From contig JAHBYI010000001.1 in NCBI GenBank assembly GCA_019636035.1, forward strand, positions 489,508 through 553,507: a DNA stretch of 64,000 bases, given 5' to 3'. The translations under genes and the position numbers were made by a program. Positions 26,938 to 36,928 of the stretch are shown here, in pieces. Below the pieces are notes generated by a model. The model saw only the letters and a list, made by a program, of their open reading frames with translations, was not told the origin of the DNA and ran no database searches. This DNA comes from Candidatus Paracaedibacteraceae bacterium. Lineage in GTDB: Bacteria > Pseudomonadota > Alphaproteobacteria > Paracaedibacterales > Paracaedibacteraceae. Position 1 is the stretch's first letter, and each line of letters begins with the position of its first letter.

Positions 26938-28034
26938 AGCATATCTTGATTATCAGCAACGATAGTAAGTCGCTCTTGGATTTCAGATGGGAACTTGTAC
27001 AATCGTTGCGACAACAAGCAACAGTATCCATTGTCTGTAACGAAGACGCCTCTTATCAGGATTTATGCCGGGTTGCAGCACAAGACAATGTGAATCTCAT
27101 TCCCTACCCGATCAACAACAGCGGTTTAACACCGTGGGCTGACTTAACATTCATCTTATGGTTAAGACGACTTTATAAAAAACATAACATTACCCATACT
27201 TTGTTGTACCGGGTAAAACCTGTTATCTATGGATGCTTAGCCGCTTTTGGCACAAGTGTAAACCCCATTGTGACAATGACAGGATTGGGATATGTTTATA
27301 CCCAAAAAACACTCAAAACAACCATCTTAAGGTTGATTACAAACCTTCTCTATCGCTTGAGCCTGTCTCGATCCCATTGGGTTTTCTTTCAGAATAAAGA
27401 TGACCTGGCCTTTTTTATAGATCATCATCTTGTTAAAGCAGCAAAGGTTTCTGTTGTCGGAGGCTCAGGCGTTGACCTTAACTCTTTTCCCATTACGCCC
27501 CTGCCTGAGACATTCAGTTTTTTAATGGCTGCCCGGTTGTTACGAGACAAAGGTATTCTTGAATATCTTGATGCAGCAGCAGAATTAAAAAAGGAATACC
27601 CGGATGTGATTTTTAAACTGGCTGGCGGTACCAGTGATAATCCTGCGGCACTCAAGGTTGACGATGTCCAAGAATTCTGTCAGGCTCACAACCTGATGTA
27701 CATGGGGCAGGTGAAAAACATGTCCCAAGTATTACAAGATTCCAACGTTTTTGTCTTGCCATCCTACCGTGAAGGAATGCCACGGGCAGGGCTGGAAGCT
27801 TTGAGTTGCGGTCGCCCTATTATTACGACAGACACGCAAGGATGTCGCGATTTAATCCGTGATAACGGGTATCTGGTACCGATTCAGGATAAAGTTGCCT
27901 TAAAGCATGCAATGGAACGCATGATTCAACTGGACAAAAGCGACTTGGAAGCCTTTGCCAAAAACAGTCGTCGGTTAGCTGAGGCTGAATTTGACGTTCG
28001 CCTTGTTAATCAAGCAATACTAGAGCAGTTATAG
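26934..28034 (+). CDS. Glycosyltransferase family 4 (PglA-like)
   Basis: A 366-residue GT4 enzyme with an N-terminal domain like those that add the second sugar to undecaprenyl-diphosphate-linked glycans ([19 protein letters not shown]). The donor-site motif is [26 protein letters not shown]. The exact sugar is unknown. It is translationally coupled to alaS (ATGA), an unusual partner, so it is probably co-transcribed with a housekeeping gene. It is convergent with grxD. Confidence 0.85.
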   Translation: MKHILIISNDSKSLLDFRWELVQSLRQQATVSIVCNEDASYQDLCRVAAQDNVNLIPYPINNSGLTPWADLTFILWLRRLYKKHNITHTLLYRVKPVIYGCLAAFGTSVNPIVTMTGLGYVYTQKTLKTTILRLITNLLYRLSLSRSHWVFFQNKDDLAFFIDHHLVKAAKVSVVGGSGVDLNSFPITPLPETFSFLMAARLLRDKGILEYLDAAAELKKEYPDVIFKLAGGTSDNPAALKVDDVQEFCQAHNLMYMGQVKNMSQVLQDSNVFVLPSYREGMPRAGLEALSCGRPIITTDTQGCRDLIRDNGYLVPIQDKVALKHAMERMIQLDKSDLEAFAKNSRRLAEAEFDVRLVNQAILEQL

Positions 28035-28042
28035 CTGATTCT

Positions 28043-28363
28043 TTACAATCCTTTGGACTCTAGAATCTGGCGTAGCTCACCCGTCTGATAGAGTTCACGC
28101 ACGATATCACAACCGCCGATAAATTCACCGCTGATGTATAATTGTGGAATTGTTGGCCAATTACTATAGTCTTTTATTCCTTGGCGAATTTCTGCATCCA
28201 ACAAAACATTAACCGCAGTAAAAGGCTTATCGAGCAATTTTAGGATTTGGACAACAACCGCTGAAAAACCACATTGGGGCATTTCTGCATCTCCCTTCAT
28301 AAACAACACGATGGGGGATGTCTTGATGGTCGCTTCAAGTTCAGCATGAATATTACGAGTCAT
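28043..28363 (-). CDS. grxD: Monothiol glutaredoxin (Grx4 family)
   Basis: A 106-residue CGFS-type glutaredoxin with the active site PQCGFS at residues 29-34 and the GSH-binding segment NWPTIPQLYISGEFIGGCDIVREL. These proteins bind and deliver [2Fe-2S] clusters with BolA partners. The bolA gene lies just upstream on the same strand, as usual in alphaproteobacteria. Confidence 0.95.
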   Translation of the reverse strand: MTRNIHAELEATIKTSPIVLFMKGDAEMPQCGFSAVVVQILKLLDKPFTAVNVLLDAEIRQGIKDYSNWPTIPQLYISGEFIGGCDIVRELYQTGELRQILESKGL

Positions 28364-28371
28364 GTTAATTC

Positions 28372-28605
28372 CTATTCTTTGACTAATGTTGTTAACGCCA
28401 GCGCATGCAGCTCACCGCCCATACGGCCATCCAAAGCTTTATAGACGATTTGGTGTTGCTGAACGCGAGATTTGCCAATAAAGGCCGACGATTTAACGGT
28501 TGCTGCGTAATGATCGCCATCGCCTGCTAAATCTTTAATATCAATATCAGCATCGGGCAGTGCTGCCAAAATCATTGCGTGAATATCTTCTTGTTTCATG
28601 GCCAT
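28372..28605 (-). CDS. bolA: BolA family protein
   Basis: This 77-residue protein has the class II KH-like BolA fold. The segment DGDHYAATVKSSAFIGKSRVQQHQIVYKALDGRMGGELHAL carries the conserved histidines that share an Fe-S cluster with CGFS glutaredoxin. It lies 8 nt upstream of grxD and 5 nt downstream of the purC-like gene, so the three form one operon. Confidence 0.93.
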   Translation of the reverse strand: MAMKQEDIHAMILAALPDADIDIKDLAGDGDHYAATVKSSAFIGKSRVQQHQIVYKALDGRMGGELHALALTTLVKE

Positions 28606-28610
28606 TGGTT

Positions 28611-29426
28611 TTATTCCTTTTCGATGACACCAAAATTTTCGTTTAAATCAAGGGGAGCAACATCACCCAAAATACGAAAACGACGAGCAACTTCTTGATA
28701 ATGCGCTGCAATCTCCAGAGGCGTTTTATCTTGAAGAGAACGGCCATCAATCCGTTCACCAGATTGTAAATCGAGAACAGAACAGGTGTCTAAGGTAATT
28801 TCGTCAATCAAAATGATTTTTGTTTGCTCAAAGTAGTCGCCTTGATACACACGACCGAATTCAAGATCAAGATTAAGCAACCGAAATCCGACAGCAAAGA
28901 ACTGACCACAAATGAAATCATTGATTCGCCGAGACAAAACAAGGATATCTTCGACCTCATCCGCAGAAGCCCAATCCATGGCATCAACATGCTCAGGCGC
29001 AATAATAGGATAATTCAAACTAAGGTCATGTAAGGCTAGTTCAACAATGGGTTTGGGCAAAACTTCGTGCTCACTTAACCCCAACCGAGCTTGTAAGGCA
29101 TCACACGCCACATTATGGACTGTAACTCTAAAATTATAAGGATCAGCAATCTTAACTTGCTGTTCTGACATATTTAGGCGACGGATAAAATGGGTTTCAA
29201 GACCGATATCATTCAACCTTGACATAAAAAGCTCAGACAAGCGGTTGTTCAACGATCCCTTACCGGGAACAGGCTCGTCTGCTCCGTTCAGAATATCACG
29301 AAACTGCATGGCATAGGATCCTGATGATTCAGCCATTTCATATAACGTTTTACGATACCCCTCAACGGCTTGGCGACGCCGCGATCCAAACATTCCCTTG
29401 AGGTTGGACAGAAAGTTGGTTGCCAT
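28611..29426 (-). CDS. SAICAR synthetase (PurC)-like protein, possibly divergent in function
   Basis: The middle and C-terminal parts match PurC closely: GKGSLNNRLSELFMSRL, THFIRRLNMSEQ, RVTVHNVACDALQARLGL, FGRVYQGDYFEQTKIILIDEITLDTC. The N-terminal ATP-binding part is unusual: 22 extra residues precede it, and the usual EGKAK reads EGYRK. The loop EPVPGKG replaces the usual basic segment. In many alphaproteobacteria purC precedes purS-purQ-purL-bolA-grxD; here only the purC-like gene, bolA and grxD remain adjacent. It may therefore be a true PurC with altered loops or a paralog with another role. Confidence 0.7.
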   Translation of the reverse strand: MATNFLSNLKGMFGSRRRQAVEGYRKTLYEMAESSGSYAMQFRDILNGADEPVPGKGSLNNRLSELFMSRLNDIGLETHFIRRLNMSEQQVKIADPYNFRVTVHNVACDALQARLGLSEHEVLPKPIVELALHDLSLNYPIIAPEHVDAMDWASADEVEDILVLSRRINDFICGQFFAVGFRLLNLDLEFGRVYQGDYFEQTKIILIDEITLDTCSVLDLQSGERIDGRSLQDKTPLEIAAHYQEVARRFRILGDVAPLDLNENFGVIEKE

Positions 29427-29509
29427 ACACTATTCCTTTTTTAAACTTATCTCTAAAATAGGGTTAAACTTTGGCAATTACAAGGATAAATCAAGGGCTA
29501 TAGAATACG

Positions 29510-29542
29510 CCCAACCAAACCAAAGAAGTCGATTTGGTTGGG
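29510..29542 (-). terminator. Hairpin between the charged exported protein gene and purC-like
   Basis: CCCAACCAAA (29510-29519) pairs with TTTGGTTGGG (29533-29542) across a 13-nt loop. It lies downstream of the gene ending at 29556 and upstream of purC-like, so it probably separates the two transcripts. There is no U-tract. Confidence 0.5.
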
Positions 29543-29555
29543 TATAGTAAAAAAC

Positions 29556-29972
29556 TTACTTTTTCTCTTCGGCCTTGGTGTGTTCTTTTGCATCAGGCTT
29601 TAGATATTTGTGAGCATTGGTCATAAAACGCTTGCAATGACGTGCATGGCTTAGAGCGTGTTCTTTCATATCCGGATCTTTAGCAGCATCCATTTCAAGC
29701 TTGGCATGGGCAACAAACAGGTCAAACATCTTCTTGTCTGAACCGGTCAAAACCTTACCTTTTTCTTCGGAATCTTTGAGTGAAGCTTCGCACTTCTCAA
29801 GAACTTTATGCGCCCGTTCAGCTTTTTTCTCAGCTTTCTTTTCGTCCCGAGACTTTGATTCTTCTGCTTTTTCAGTTTTTGTTTCTTCGGTTTTGGTCTC
29901 TTCTTTTTTTGACGCCAAAGCTTCTTGGCTTAGGAAAACTGAAAATACACCTAATAACAACAGTTTATACAT
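29556..29972 (-). CDS. Small exported Lys/Glu-rich protein, function unknown
   Basis: The 138-residue precursor has a signal peptide (MYKLLLLGVFSVFLSQEALAS, cleavage likely after A20). A highly charged KEETKTEETKTEKAEES repeat follows, then a long helical region with EKKAERAHKVLEKCEASLKDSEEKG and a second cysteine in SHARHCKRFM. The two cysteines could form a periplasmic disulfide. Coiled-coil character is strong. I do not recognise a family. It is divergent from rluD. Confidence 0.65.
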   Translation of the reverse strand: MYKLLLLGVFSVFLSQEALASKKEETKTEETKTEKAEESKSRDEKKAEKKAERAHKVLEKCEASLKDSEEKGKVLTGSDKKMFDLFVAHAKLEMDAAKDPDMKEHALSHARHCKRFMTNAHKYLKPDAKEHTKAEEKK

Positions 29973-30083
29973 GATATAACTACCTCTTTTAATTTAATTC
30001 TGATATCCTCATCTAAGCTGAGTACACAATATACTTTAATTAGTTTTTACGACTTATCAATATATTTTTTAAATTTATCTAAA

Positions 30084-31061
30084 ATGCAAGATTCATCAAT
30101 GAGTTATAGTTTAACAATCACCGAAGACCATGTCGGCATTCGCGTCGATAAAGCTTTACACCAAGCTTTTCCTGAATTCAGTCGCTCACGGATTCAAGAT
30201 CTGATTGACCAAGGTCATGTTCACTTGGAATCCGCTCGACAGATTTCAGCATCCAGTAAAACGATGCTCAATGATGTTATTCATCTATCTGTCCCTGAAC
30301 CAGAAGATGCAATACCAATTCCACAAGACATCCCCCTCGATATTGTCTATGAAGACGCAGACCTCATTGTCTTGAACAAACCGGCCGGTCTGGTTGTTCA
30401 TCCGGGTCATGGCCACGCAAATGATACTCTTGTGAATGCACTCTTAGCCCATTGCGGTGATAGTTTATCAGGGATTGGTGGTGTTCGAAGACCAGGAATC
30501 GTTCATCGGCTTGACAAGGAAACATCCGGTTTGATGGTCATTGCTAAAAATGACATCGCTCATCAAAAACTCTCTGCCCAATTCAGCGATCGATCTCTAT
30601 CGCGAACGTATTGGGCCTTTGTCTGGGGCGACGTCATCCCCCGCACCGGGTCAATCCACACACAAATTGGACGACATCCCAGTAACCGCCAAAAACAAGC
30701 TGTTTTAAACTCCGGGGGGCGGGATGCTCTCACACATTACAAATGCTTAAAAGTTTTTGGCCAATCCGATGACCCACGACTCCGTGTCAGTTTAGTTGAA
30801 TGTAAACTCGCCACCGGCCGAACTCACCAGATTCGTGTCCATATGCACCACATGGGTCATGCTTTGATCGGGGATCCTAGCTATGGGCATAATCCCAAGG
30901 GAGCCCCTAAAATTTGGCATGAGACAGTCACAGCATTCCCTCGACAAGCTCTGCATGCAAAATTCCTATCGTTTATTCATCCATCAACACAAGATTCAAT
31001 GACTTTTGAAAGTGATTTAAGCGATGATTTAATTAAACTCGAAAATAGACTTAGTCAATGA
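30084..31061 (+). CDS. rluD: 23S rRNA pseudouridine synthase RluD
   Basis: An S4 domain (VGIRVDKALHQAFPEFSRSRIQDLI, about 17-42) precedes the RluA-type catalytic domain with HRLDKETSGLMVIAK, whose aspartate (about 143) is catalytic. The C-terminal GRTHQIRVHMHHMGHALIGDP is also typical. RluD modifies helix 69 of 23S rRNA. ATGs at 30084 and 30099 are both possible and neither has a clear ribosome-binding site. The stop overlaps the end of the convergent RND gene by 7 bp. Confidence 0.93.
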   Translation: MQDSSMSYSLTITEDHVGIRVDKALHQAFPEFSRSRIQDLIDQGHVHLESARQISASSKTMLNDVIHLSVPEPEDAIPIPQDIPLDIVYEDADLIVLNKPAGLVVHPGHGHANDTLVNALLAHCGDSLSGIGGVRRPGIVHRLDKETSGLMVIAKNDIAHQKLSAQFSDRSLSRTYWAFVWGDVIPRTGSIHTQIGRHPSNRQKQAVLNSGGRDALTHYKCLKVFGQSDDPRLRVSLVECKLATGRTHQIRVHMHHMGHALIGDPSYGHNPKGAPKIWHETVTAFPRQALHAKFLSFIHPSTQDSMTFESDLSDDLIKLENRLSQ

Positions 31062-34000
31062 GCCGCATTCCGCACAAACCGATTCAGATATAAATAAATA
31101 ACAGGCGTGATATACAGGGTTAACACTTGCGAGGTCAATAATCCGCCAACAACGGCAATTCCAAGGGGTTGACGCAATTCTGCACCTGCACCCAAGGCAA
31201 AAGCGATGGGAAGAACACCAAAAAATGCCGATAGAGTTGTCATCATAATCGGGCGGAACCTGACCAAACAGGCATCATAAATAGCGTGTTCAGCAGGCAC
31301 CCCACTACGTTGAGCATTCAAGGCAAAATCCACCATCATAATTCCATTTTTTTTGACAATCCCAATCAGCAAAATCATACCGATCATAGCAATCATATCC
31401 ACATTCATTCCCATGAGTAAGATCGCAATGATCGCCCCAATAATCGCCGACGGCAATCCTGATAAAATCGTAATAGGGTGAATAAAATTCTCGTACAACA
31501 TCCCCAAAATAATATACATAACAACCACAGATAACAGTAATAACCATCCCATACCGGACATGGAATCTTTAAAGACCTGAGCCGTTCCTTGAAAGGATGA
31601 AATAATTGTCGACGGTAAAAAGATTTGCCGTTCTATTTGTTTAATCTTATCTGTAACCGTGCCAAGGGATCCCCCCTCTTTTAGGTTGAATGAAATGGTT
31701 ACAGACGGAAGCTGTCCTTGGTGATTAATCGACAATGCCGTTGGCCCAACAACAAGCTTGGCAATAGAATCAAGTTCAATAAGTTTTCCTTCAGCTGTGC
31801 GAACATACAGATCTTTTAAATCATCAATTTGCCGCTGATACGCCTTATCAACCTCTAGAATGATTTGAAAGTTATTGCTTTGCGTGTACAGTGTTCCAAC
31901 CTGAGCTGTGCCATAGGCATAATATAATTCTTTTCTTAACTGATCATAGGTGATCCCTAAAGATTGAGCTTTATCTTTATTCATATTCACATTAATTTGC
32001 AAACTACCCATCTGTAAGTCTGTCGATACTTCAATGACATCCTTGATCTCTTTGATCTGGGTAATCATCGTTTCTGACCATTTCTTTAACTCCTGATAGT
32101 CCAATCCCTGAAGTGTATATTGGTATAATCCTCGGGATAATCGCCCACCAACAGAGATATTTTGTACGGGTTGCATATAGGAATTAATTCCCGGAACTTT
32201 TGCTGAATCTTGGCGTAACCGTTGCATAACCGTCTGAATTTTGGGGCGTTGTGACTGTGGCTTTAAACCGATCACCAAAATCCCCTGATTGAGTGAACCG
32301 CGCCCGCCAATTCTTGAGGTAACTTTATCAACCATCGGATTTTCTTCGACGATTTTGGCAAGGCGTGTTTGCAATTCAACCATGGCATCGAAAGATATAT
32401 CCTGAGAAGCCTCTGTTTGTGCCAAAATTAATCCATTATCTTCCAAAGGAAAGAATCCTTTTGGCGAATAGATCAACAATAGAATTGTTATGGCAAGCGT
32501 CCCTAGTGTTATCATCAAAGTCAAAAATCGATGCTGTAAAACAGTTTTTAGGGTCCTGCCATAATAGCCTAAAACACGGTCAAAAACCTTTTGAAACCAG
32601 ACCGTTTTTTCATGAGCCCACCCGCCGTCAGAAAAACTCATATACTGGCACAGCATAGGCGTTAAGGTTAAAGAAACAACCCCTGAGATCAAAATTGCCA
32701 TGCTGATCGTCACAGCAAATTCTCGGAAAAGTCGGCCGACAATTCCAGGCATAAAAAGCACAGGGATAAACACAGCAACGAGAGAGAATGTAATCGCCAA
32801 AATTGTAAAGCCAATCTCTTTAGACCCAACAAGAGCAGCCTCCTGCGCAGAAAGCCCTTTTTCTCGATATCGTATAATATTTTCAAGCATGACAATTGCA
32901 TCATCCACAACATAGCCAATCGACAAAGCCAATGCCAACAAGGAAACATTATTCAAAGAAAACCCAAGGGCAGCCATCCCCCCAAAGGTAGCAACGAGGG
33001 AAAAGGGAATTGCTAGTGCGGGAATGAGTGTTGCTGAAAATTGCCTTAGGAATAAAAAGATAACCAGGATAACTAAAATAACAGCAATGTATAACGTCAC
33101 CTGAACATCATGAATAGAAGCTTTGATCGGGGTTGACCGATCAAACATCGGCGTTAACGTTACCGAGGCAGGAATAATTTGCTCAAATTGTGGGAGCAGT
33201 TTTTTAACCCGATCAACAACCTCAACCGTATTACTACCGGGTTGGCGTTGAATAGCCAGCGTTACAACCGTTTTTCCATCGGCATATCCTATTGTCCGAT
33301 CATCTTCTGCCCCCTCAATGACAGCACCAATATCCGACAAACGCGTTATCCCCCCTTGGCTCGAATGAGAGACAATCAACCCCTTAAAAGCATCAGCCAC
33401 ATTAGGTTGATCAGCAATATCAATATTAAATTGCTGATATTTCCCCATAAGGGTTCCGGGCGGCGTAATTGACGTTGATTGCTTCACAGATTGCGCAATA
33501 TCAGACAGTGTCAAATTCCGCCCTGCCAAAAGCTCTGGGTTAACCCTGACTCTGACCGCGCGTTTTTGCTGACCGTTAATGGTAACTTGAGAGACACCTG
33601 GTAGCATGGCTATACGCTGCCCCATGATGGTGTCCGCGTATTCTGACAGCTGTGTCATCGGCAAAACATCAGAGGCAACAGCAATGTAAAATACAGGTTG
33701 ATCTGCCGGATTAACTTTACGAAGCTTTGGCACCGATGTCATTTCTTTGGGAAGATTAGGTTGTGCTGCAGAAATGGCCGTTTGAACATCCAAAGCAGCA
33801 CCATCGATATTACGACCTAAACTAAACTGGATCGTAATACTGCTGGATCCCGTTATGCTGGATGATGTCATGTTATCGATACCGGCAATCGTTGCAAATT
33901 CTCGCTCTAAGGGTGTTGCTACCGTCGCAGCCATGGACTCAGGGCTAGCCCCCGGTAACGTTGCCGTCACCTGAATTGTCGGAAAATCAACGTTCGGCAA

Positions 34001-34108
34001 AGCGTTAGTCGCCAGTTGTAAATACCCATAAATCCCCAACGTTAAGAATGATACCATCAACAATGTTGTAAAAACGGGGCGACGAATACAAAATTCAGAC
34101 AGATTCAT
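31055..34108 (-). CDS. RND efflux pump, inner-membrane permease (HAE1 type)
   Basis: At 1017 residues this is a full-length AcrB/MexB/MdtC-like proton antiporter with 12 predicted membrane helices and two large periplasmic loops. The proton-relay aspartates are in GYVVDDAIVMLEN (helix 4, about 400) and the lysine is in GIVKKNGIMMVDFA (helix 10). The N-terminus FCIRRPVFTTLLMV is typical of multidrug permeases. Substrate specificity cannot be told. It overlaps its adaptor gene by 4 bp; no TolC-type outer-membrane gene is nearby. Confidence 0.93.
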   Translation of the reverse strand: MNLSEFCIRRPVFTTLLMVSFLTLGIYGYLQLATNALPNVDFPTIQVTATLPGASPESMAATVATPLEREFATIAGIDNMTSSSITGSSSITIQFSLGRNIDGAALDVQTAISAAQPNLPKEMTSVPKLRKVNPADQPVFYIAVASDVLPMTQLSEYADTIMGQRIAMLPGVSQVTINGQQKRAVRVRVNPELLAGRNLTLSDIAQSVKQSTSITPPGTLMGKYQQFNIDIADQPNVADAFKGLIVSHSSQGGITRLSDIGAVIEGAEDDRTIGYADGKTVVTLAIQRQPGSNTVEVVDRVKKLLPQFEQIIPASVTLTPMFDRSTPIKASIHDVQVTLYIAVILVILVIFLFLRQFSATLIPALAIPFSLVATFGGMAALGFSLNNVSLLALALSIGYVVDDAIVMLENIIRYREKGLSAQEAALVGSKEIGFTILAITFSLVAVFIPVLFMPGIVGRLFREFAVTISMAILISGVVSLTLTPMLCQYMSFSDGGWAHEKTVWFQKVFDRVLGYYGRTLKTVLQHRFLTLMITLGTLAITILLLIYSPKGFFPLEDNGLILAQTEASQDISFDAMVELQTRLAKIVEENPMVDKVTSRIGGRGSLNQGILVIGLKPQSQRPKIQTVMQRLRQDSAKVPGINSYMQPVQNISVGGRLSRGLYQYTLQGLDYQELKKWSETMITQIKEIKDVIEVSTDLQMGSLQINVNMNKDKAQSLGITYDQLRKELYYAYGTAQVGTLYTQSNNFQIILEVDKAYQRQIDDLKDLYVRTAEGKLIELDSIAKLVVGPTALSINHQGQLPSVTISFNLKEGGSLGTVTDKIKQIERQIFLPSTIISSFQGTAQVFKDSMSGMGWLLLLSVVVMYIILGMLYENFIHPITILSGLPSAIIGAIIAILLMGMNVDMIAMIGMILLIGIVKKNGIMMVDFALNAQRSGVPAEHAIYDACLVRFRPIMMTTLSAFFGVLPIAFALGAGAELRQPLGIAVVGGLLTSQVLTLYITPVIYLYLNRFVRNAAH

Positions 34109-35247
34109 TGAGCAGAATCCTTTACCAAAGAAATCTTAGTTTCTGGTTTAACATTAAACCCACCATCGACAATCACTTGATCTCCTGATTTTAAATCAGC
34201 CTCAACAATTGCCTCTGTTTTTGTTGTAAAAAGAATTGATACTGGCTTTAAATGAGCGACTTGATCTTGTGAGACAATAAAAACTTGTTCATTGTTCTGG
34301 GTATGCATGATGGCTTTTAACGGAACGACCAAAACATCTTTATAGGTTTTGAGATCAACAATAACGTCAACAAACATTCCTGGCCATAACGCTCGACTTT
34401 CATTATCGAATTCTGCCCTTAACGACAAAGTTCTGGCTGTTGTATCAACGGCGTTATTGAGAATAACCCCTTTTGTTTTTTTTGCAGAACCGGTATCTGA
34501 TGCTTGAATTGAAATCGGAATCGATTGTGATTGAGATTGAACAGTCTCGAAATATCTCTGGGGTAAGGGAATATCGACATTGATCGGATTTGTCCGATTA
34601 ATAACAACAATCGCATTCGTATCATTGGCTTTGACCAAATTCCCCTCTGTAATCAAGATATTTCCGGCCACCCCATCTATGGGAGATCGTATATCAGCAT
34701 AATCAATCTGCGTTTCTAAATTGCTAATTTGCGCCTGGGTCGCTTCAAAAGCGGATTTTGCTGCACGATAAGCCTGCGTCGACTGATCAAGCGTTTCTTT
34801 AGCAGCAACACCCCGTTTAGCAAGTTCTGTGTCTCGATGATATTTTTTTTCTGATCGGATAATTTCTGCTTTATTACTCTCAAGATTAGCCTGAGCCTGA
34901 GCCAATTGTGCTTTCAGAACGCGATCATCCAGCTGAATCAGTTTATCCCCTTTTTTAAGGGTTTGGCCATTTTGGATATAGATTTTGACAATCTGGGAAT
35001 CCAGTCGCGATTTAACAGCAACGGATTCCGGAGCAACCACTGTTCCAATTAAATGGAGCTGATTCACCCGATCTTCTTTGATAACCTGAGCCGTTTTAAC
35101 AAGAGGAGAGGGTTTTTCAGGTAACGGCGATGATTTAAAATTATAGGAAAGAAGGCAGACCAGTAACAAGGCTGCACAGCTTAACCAATAATTCTCTTTT
35201 ATTAATTTAATAAGCAAGACAATGTACTCCTTAAGATCAGAGTACAT
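34105..35247 (-). CDS. RND efflux pump, periplasmic adaptor subunit
   Basis: This membrane-fusion protein of about 380 residues has one N-terminal transmembrane anchor (about 23-38), then a barrel-sandwich/lipoyl half (GTVVAPESVAVKSRLDSQIVKI). A coiled-coil hairpin (AQLAQAQANLESNKAEIIRSEKKY...) and beta-barrel and membrane-proximal domains follow (VVPLKAIMHTQNNEQVFIV). It bridges the permease to an outer-membrane channel. Start is uncertain: ATG at 35247, adjacent GTG at 35250, or a TTG with AAGGAG upstream at about residue 11. The gene begins 20 nt after the ABC ATPase stop and may be in the same operon. Confidence 0.9.
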   Translation of the reverse strand: MYSDLKEYIVLLIKLIKENYWLSCAALLLVCLLSYNFKSSPLPEKPSPLVKTAQVIKEDRVNQLHLIGTVVAPESVAVKSRLDSQIVKIYIQNGQTLKKGDKLIQLDDRVLKAQLAQAQANLESNKAEIIRSEKKYHRDTELAKRGVAAKETLDQSTQAYRAAKSAFEATQAQISNLETQIDYADIRSPIDGVAGNILITEGNLVKANDTNAIVVINRTNPINVDIPLPQRYFETVQSQSQSIPISIQASDTGSAKKTKGVILNNAVDTTARTLSLRAEFDNESRALWPGMFVDVIVDLKTYKDVLVVPLKAIMHTQNNEQVFIVSQDQVAHLKPVSILFTTKTEAIVEADLKSGDQVIVDGGFNVKPETKISLVKDSAQ

Positions 35248-35267
35248 CACCTCTGGTTAAAGGATCC

Positions 35268-36047
35268 TTAACCTAACAAAAGCTTATCATCTGCTGCATC
35301 TGAGAATAAAGCCATGACATCTTCGGGCGTCATGGTGCGTCGCTCTTCACCAGAGATATCTTTGACAATTCGACCTTCATGCAACATGATTGTTCGGTTC
35401 CCATACTTTAACGCTTGGTGCAAACTGTGTGTTACCATCAATGCCGTCAGATTCTGATCTCGGATAATTTTATTCGTAAGATCCATCACAAAAGCAGCAG
35501 TCTTAGGATCAAGGGCAGAGGTATGCTCATCAAGGAGTAAAATCTTAAGAGGGCTTAGTGTTGCCATCAATAGGCTCACCGCCTGTCGTTGCCCTCCGGA
35601 TAACATAGCCATAGCTGTCTCAAGGCGCGACTCTAGACCTAAGTCTAACCGTTTTAAAGCATCCTGATAAAAGTGCATAGATTGCCCTTTGATCGCACGA
35701 GATAACCCTCGTTTCTGCCCCCGTCGATGAGCCAACGCCATATTTTCCATAATGGTTAAATCACCGCAAGTTCCGGCCAACGGATCTTGAAAAACACGAG
35801 CAACGTCTTTGGAACGACCTTCTGCCGGAATGGTCGTTACCTCTTCATCATCAATATGAATGTGACCGGTATCAGGAATATATTCGCCTGAAATCGTATT
35901 CAATAACGTTGATTTTCCAGCACCATTGCTACCAATAACCGTAATAAAATTCCCTTCATTGATTTTCAGGGAAACATTCCTTAAGGCTTTTTTTTCACGG
36001 ATTGTATTCGGTGCAAAGGTTAAGTTGATCTTAGATAAATTGATCAT
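35268..36047 (-). CDS. ABC importer ATPase (TrpZ-like)
   Basis: This 259-residue nucleotide-binding subunit shows Walker A GSNGAGKST (39-47), the Q-loop in VFQDPLAG, signature LSGGQ (149-153), Walker B ILLLDEHTSALD (169-180) and the H-loop in MVTHSLHQ. The dot-blot-like run with a LivG-type permease and PF04392-type binding proteins matches the TrpXYZ class of predicted amino acid importers. The first codon follows the permease stop at once. Confidence 0.9.
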   Translation of the reverse strand: MINLSKINLTFAPNTIREKKALRNVSLKINEGNFITVIGSNGAGKSTLLNTISGEYIPDTGHIHIDDEEVTTIPAEGRSKDVARVFQDPLAGTCGDLTIMENMALAHRRGQKRGLSRAIKGQSMHFYQDALKRLDLGLESRLETAMAMLSGGQRQAVSLLMATLSPLKILLLDEHTSALDPKTAAFVMDLTNKIIRDQNLTALMVTHSLHQALKYGNRTIMLHEGRIVKDISGEERRTMTPEDVMALFSDAADDKLLLG

Positions 36048-36928
36048 TATTTTTGTCCTTTTAATTTGGGATAAACCAACGCCAGTGTTAAAATAACAGC
36101 TGTTACCAAGTTCAAATCCGTTGCTTCTAATCCAAAATCACTGCCGTTAAGCGCAACAGCCACAACCGTTCGATATAATATTGCGCCAGCAATACAAGCC
36201 ATCAACTGATATTTAAGGCGTCGAGCCGGAAGAATAGCTTCCCCCAAAATAAGAGAAGCAAAACCAGCAATAATTGTTCCAATCCCCATATTCACATCAC
36301 TAAAAGCATTTTCTTGAGCAAATAATGATCCCCCCAAAGCAATTAGTCCGTTCGATAATGCCAATCCAACTAAAATCATGGTTTTATCAGAGATCCCATT
36401 TGCACGTGCCATCCGCGCATTATTCCCTGTTGCCCGAAGAGCCAACCCCATTGCACTCGATAAAAAGCGATAAACGCCATAGATAACAAGAAAGATCACA
36501 ACAACCATCAGAACCGTTAAACTAAAACTTCCTAAATAAGGATAAAGCATTGATTTTAGTGAACCAATAACGGTTGGCTGATCCATAATACTAATGTTTG
36601 GTTTTCCTTGCATAATCCTGATGTTAATTGAGTACAACGCCGTCATCGTAATAATACCGGCGATCAGATCAAGGATTTTAAATCGAGTAGCAAGAATCCC
36701 TGTAATCACGCCAGCAAAACATCCGGCCAAAAGGGCTGCACCTGTTGCAAAAATCGGATCATATCCCAAAGAAATCATAGAAATAGAGACAGAAGCCCCT
36801 AAGGGGAAGCTTCCATCAACCGTTAGATCCGGGAAATTTAAGATCCTAAAGGTTAAATAAACGCCTAGGGCAACTAAGCCATAAATGAGTCCTAATTCTA
36901 AGGCTCCTGTTAATTGGAATAACGTCAT
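36047..36928 (-). CDS. ABC importer permease (TrpY-like)
   Basis: A 293-residue polytopic protein of the branched-chain amino acid permease superfamily (BPD_transp_2) with about eight to nine hydrophobic helices. ALRATGNNARMARANGISDKTMILVGLALSNGLIAL is the cytoplasmic coupling region. It sits between the ATPase and the binding-protein gene, overlapping each by 1-4 bp. It forms the membrane channel of the importer. Confidence 0.9.
   Translation of the reverse strand: MTLFQLTGALELGLIYGLVALGVYLTFRILNFPDLTVDGSFPLGASVSISMISLGYDPIFATGAALLAGCFAGVITGILATRFKILDLIAGIITMTALYSINIRIMQGKPNISIMDQPTVIGSLKSMLYPYLGSFSLTVLMVVVIFLVIYGVYRFLSSAMGLALRATGNNARMARANGISDKTMILVGLALSNGLIALGGSLFAQENAFSDVNMGIGTIIAGFASLILGEAILPARRLKYQLMACIAGAILYRTVVAVALNGSDFGLEATDLNLVTAVILTLALVYPKLKGQK

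Noticed and set aside
29701..29979. Serine/phenylalanine-rich frame opposite the charged exported protein
   Set aside because: It is the complement of a Lys/Glu-rich coding strand whose signal peptide is convincing.
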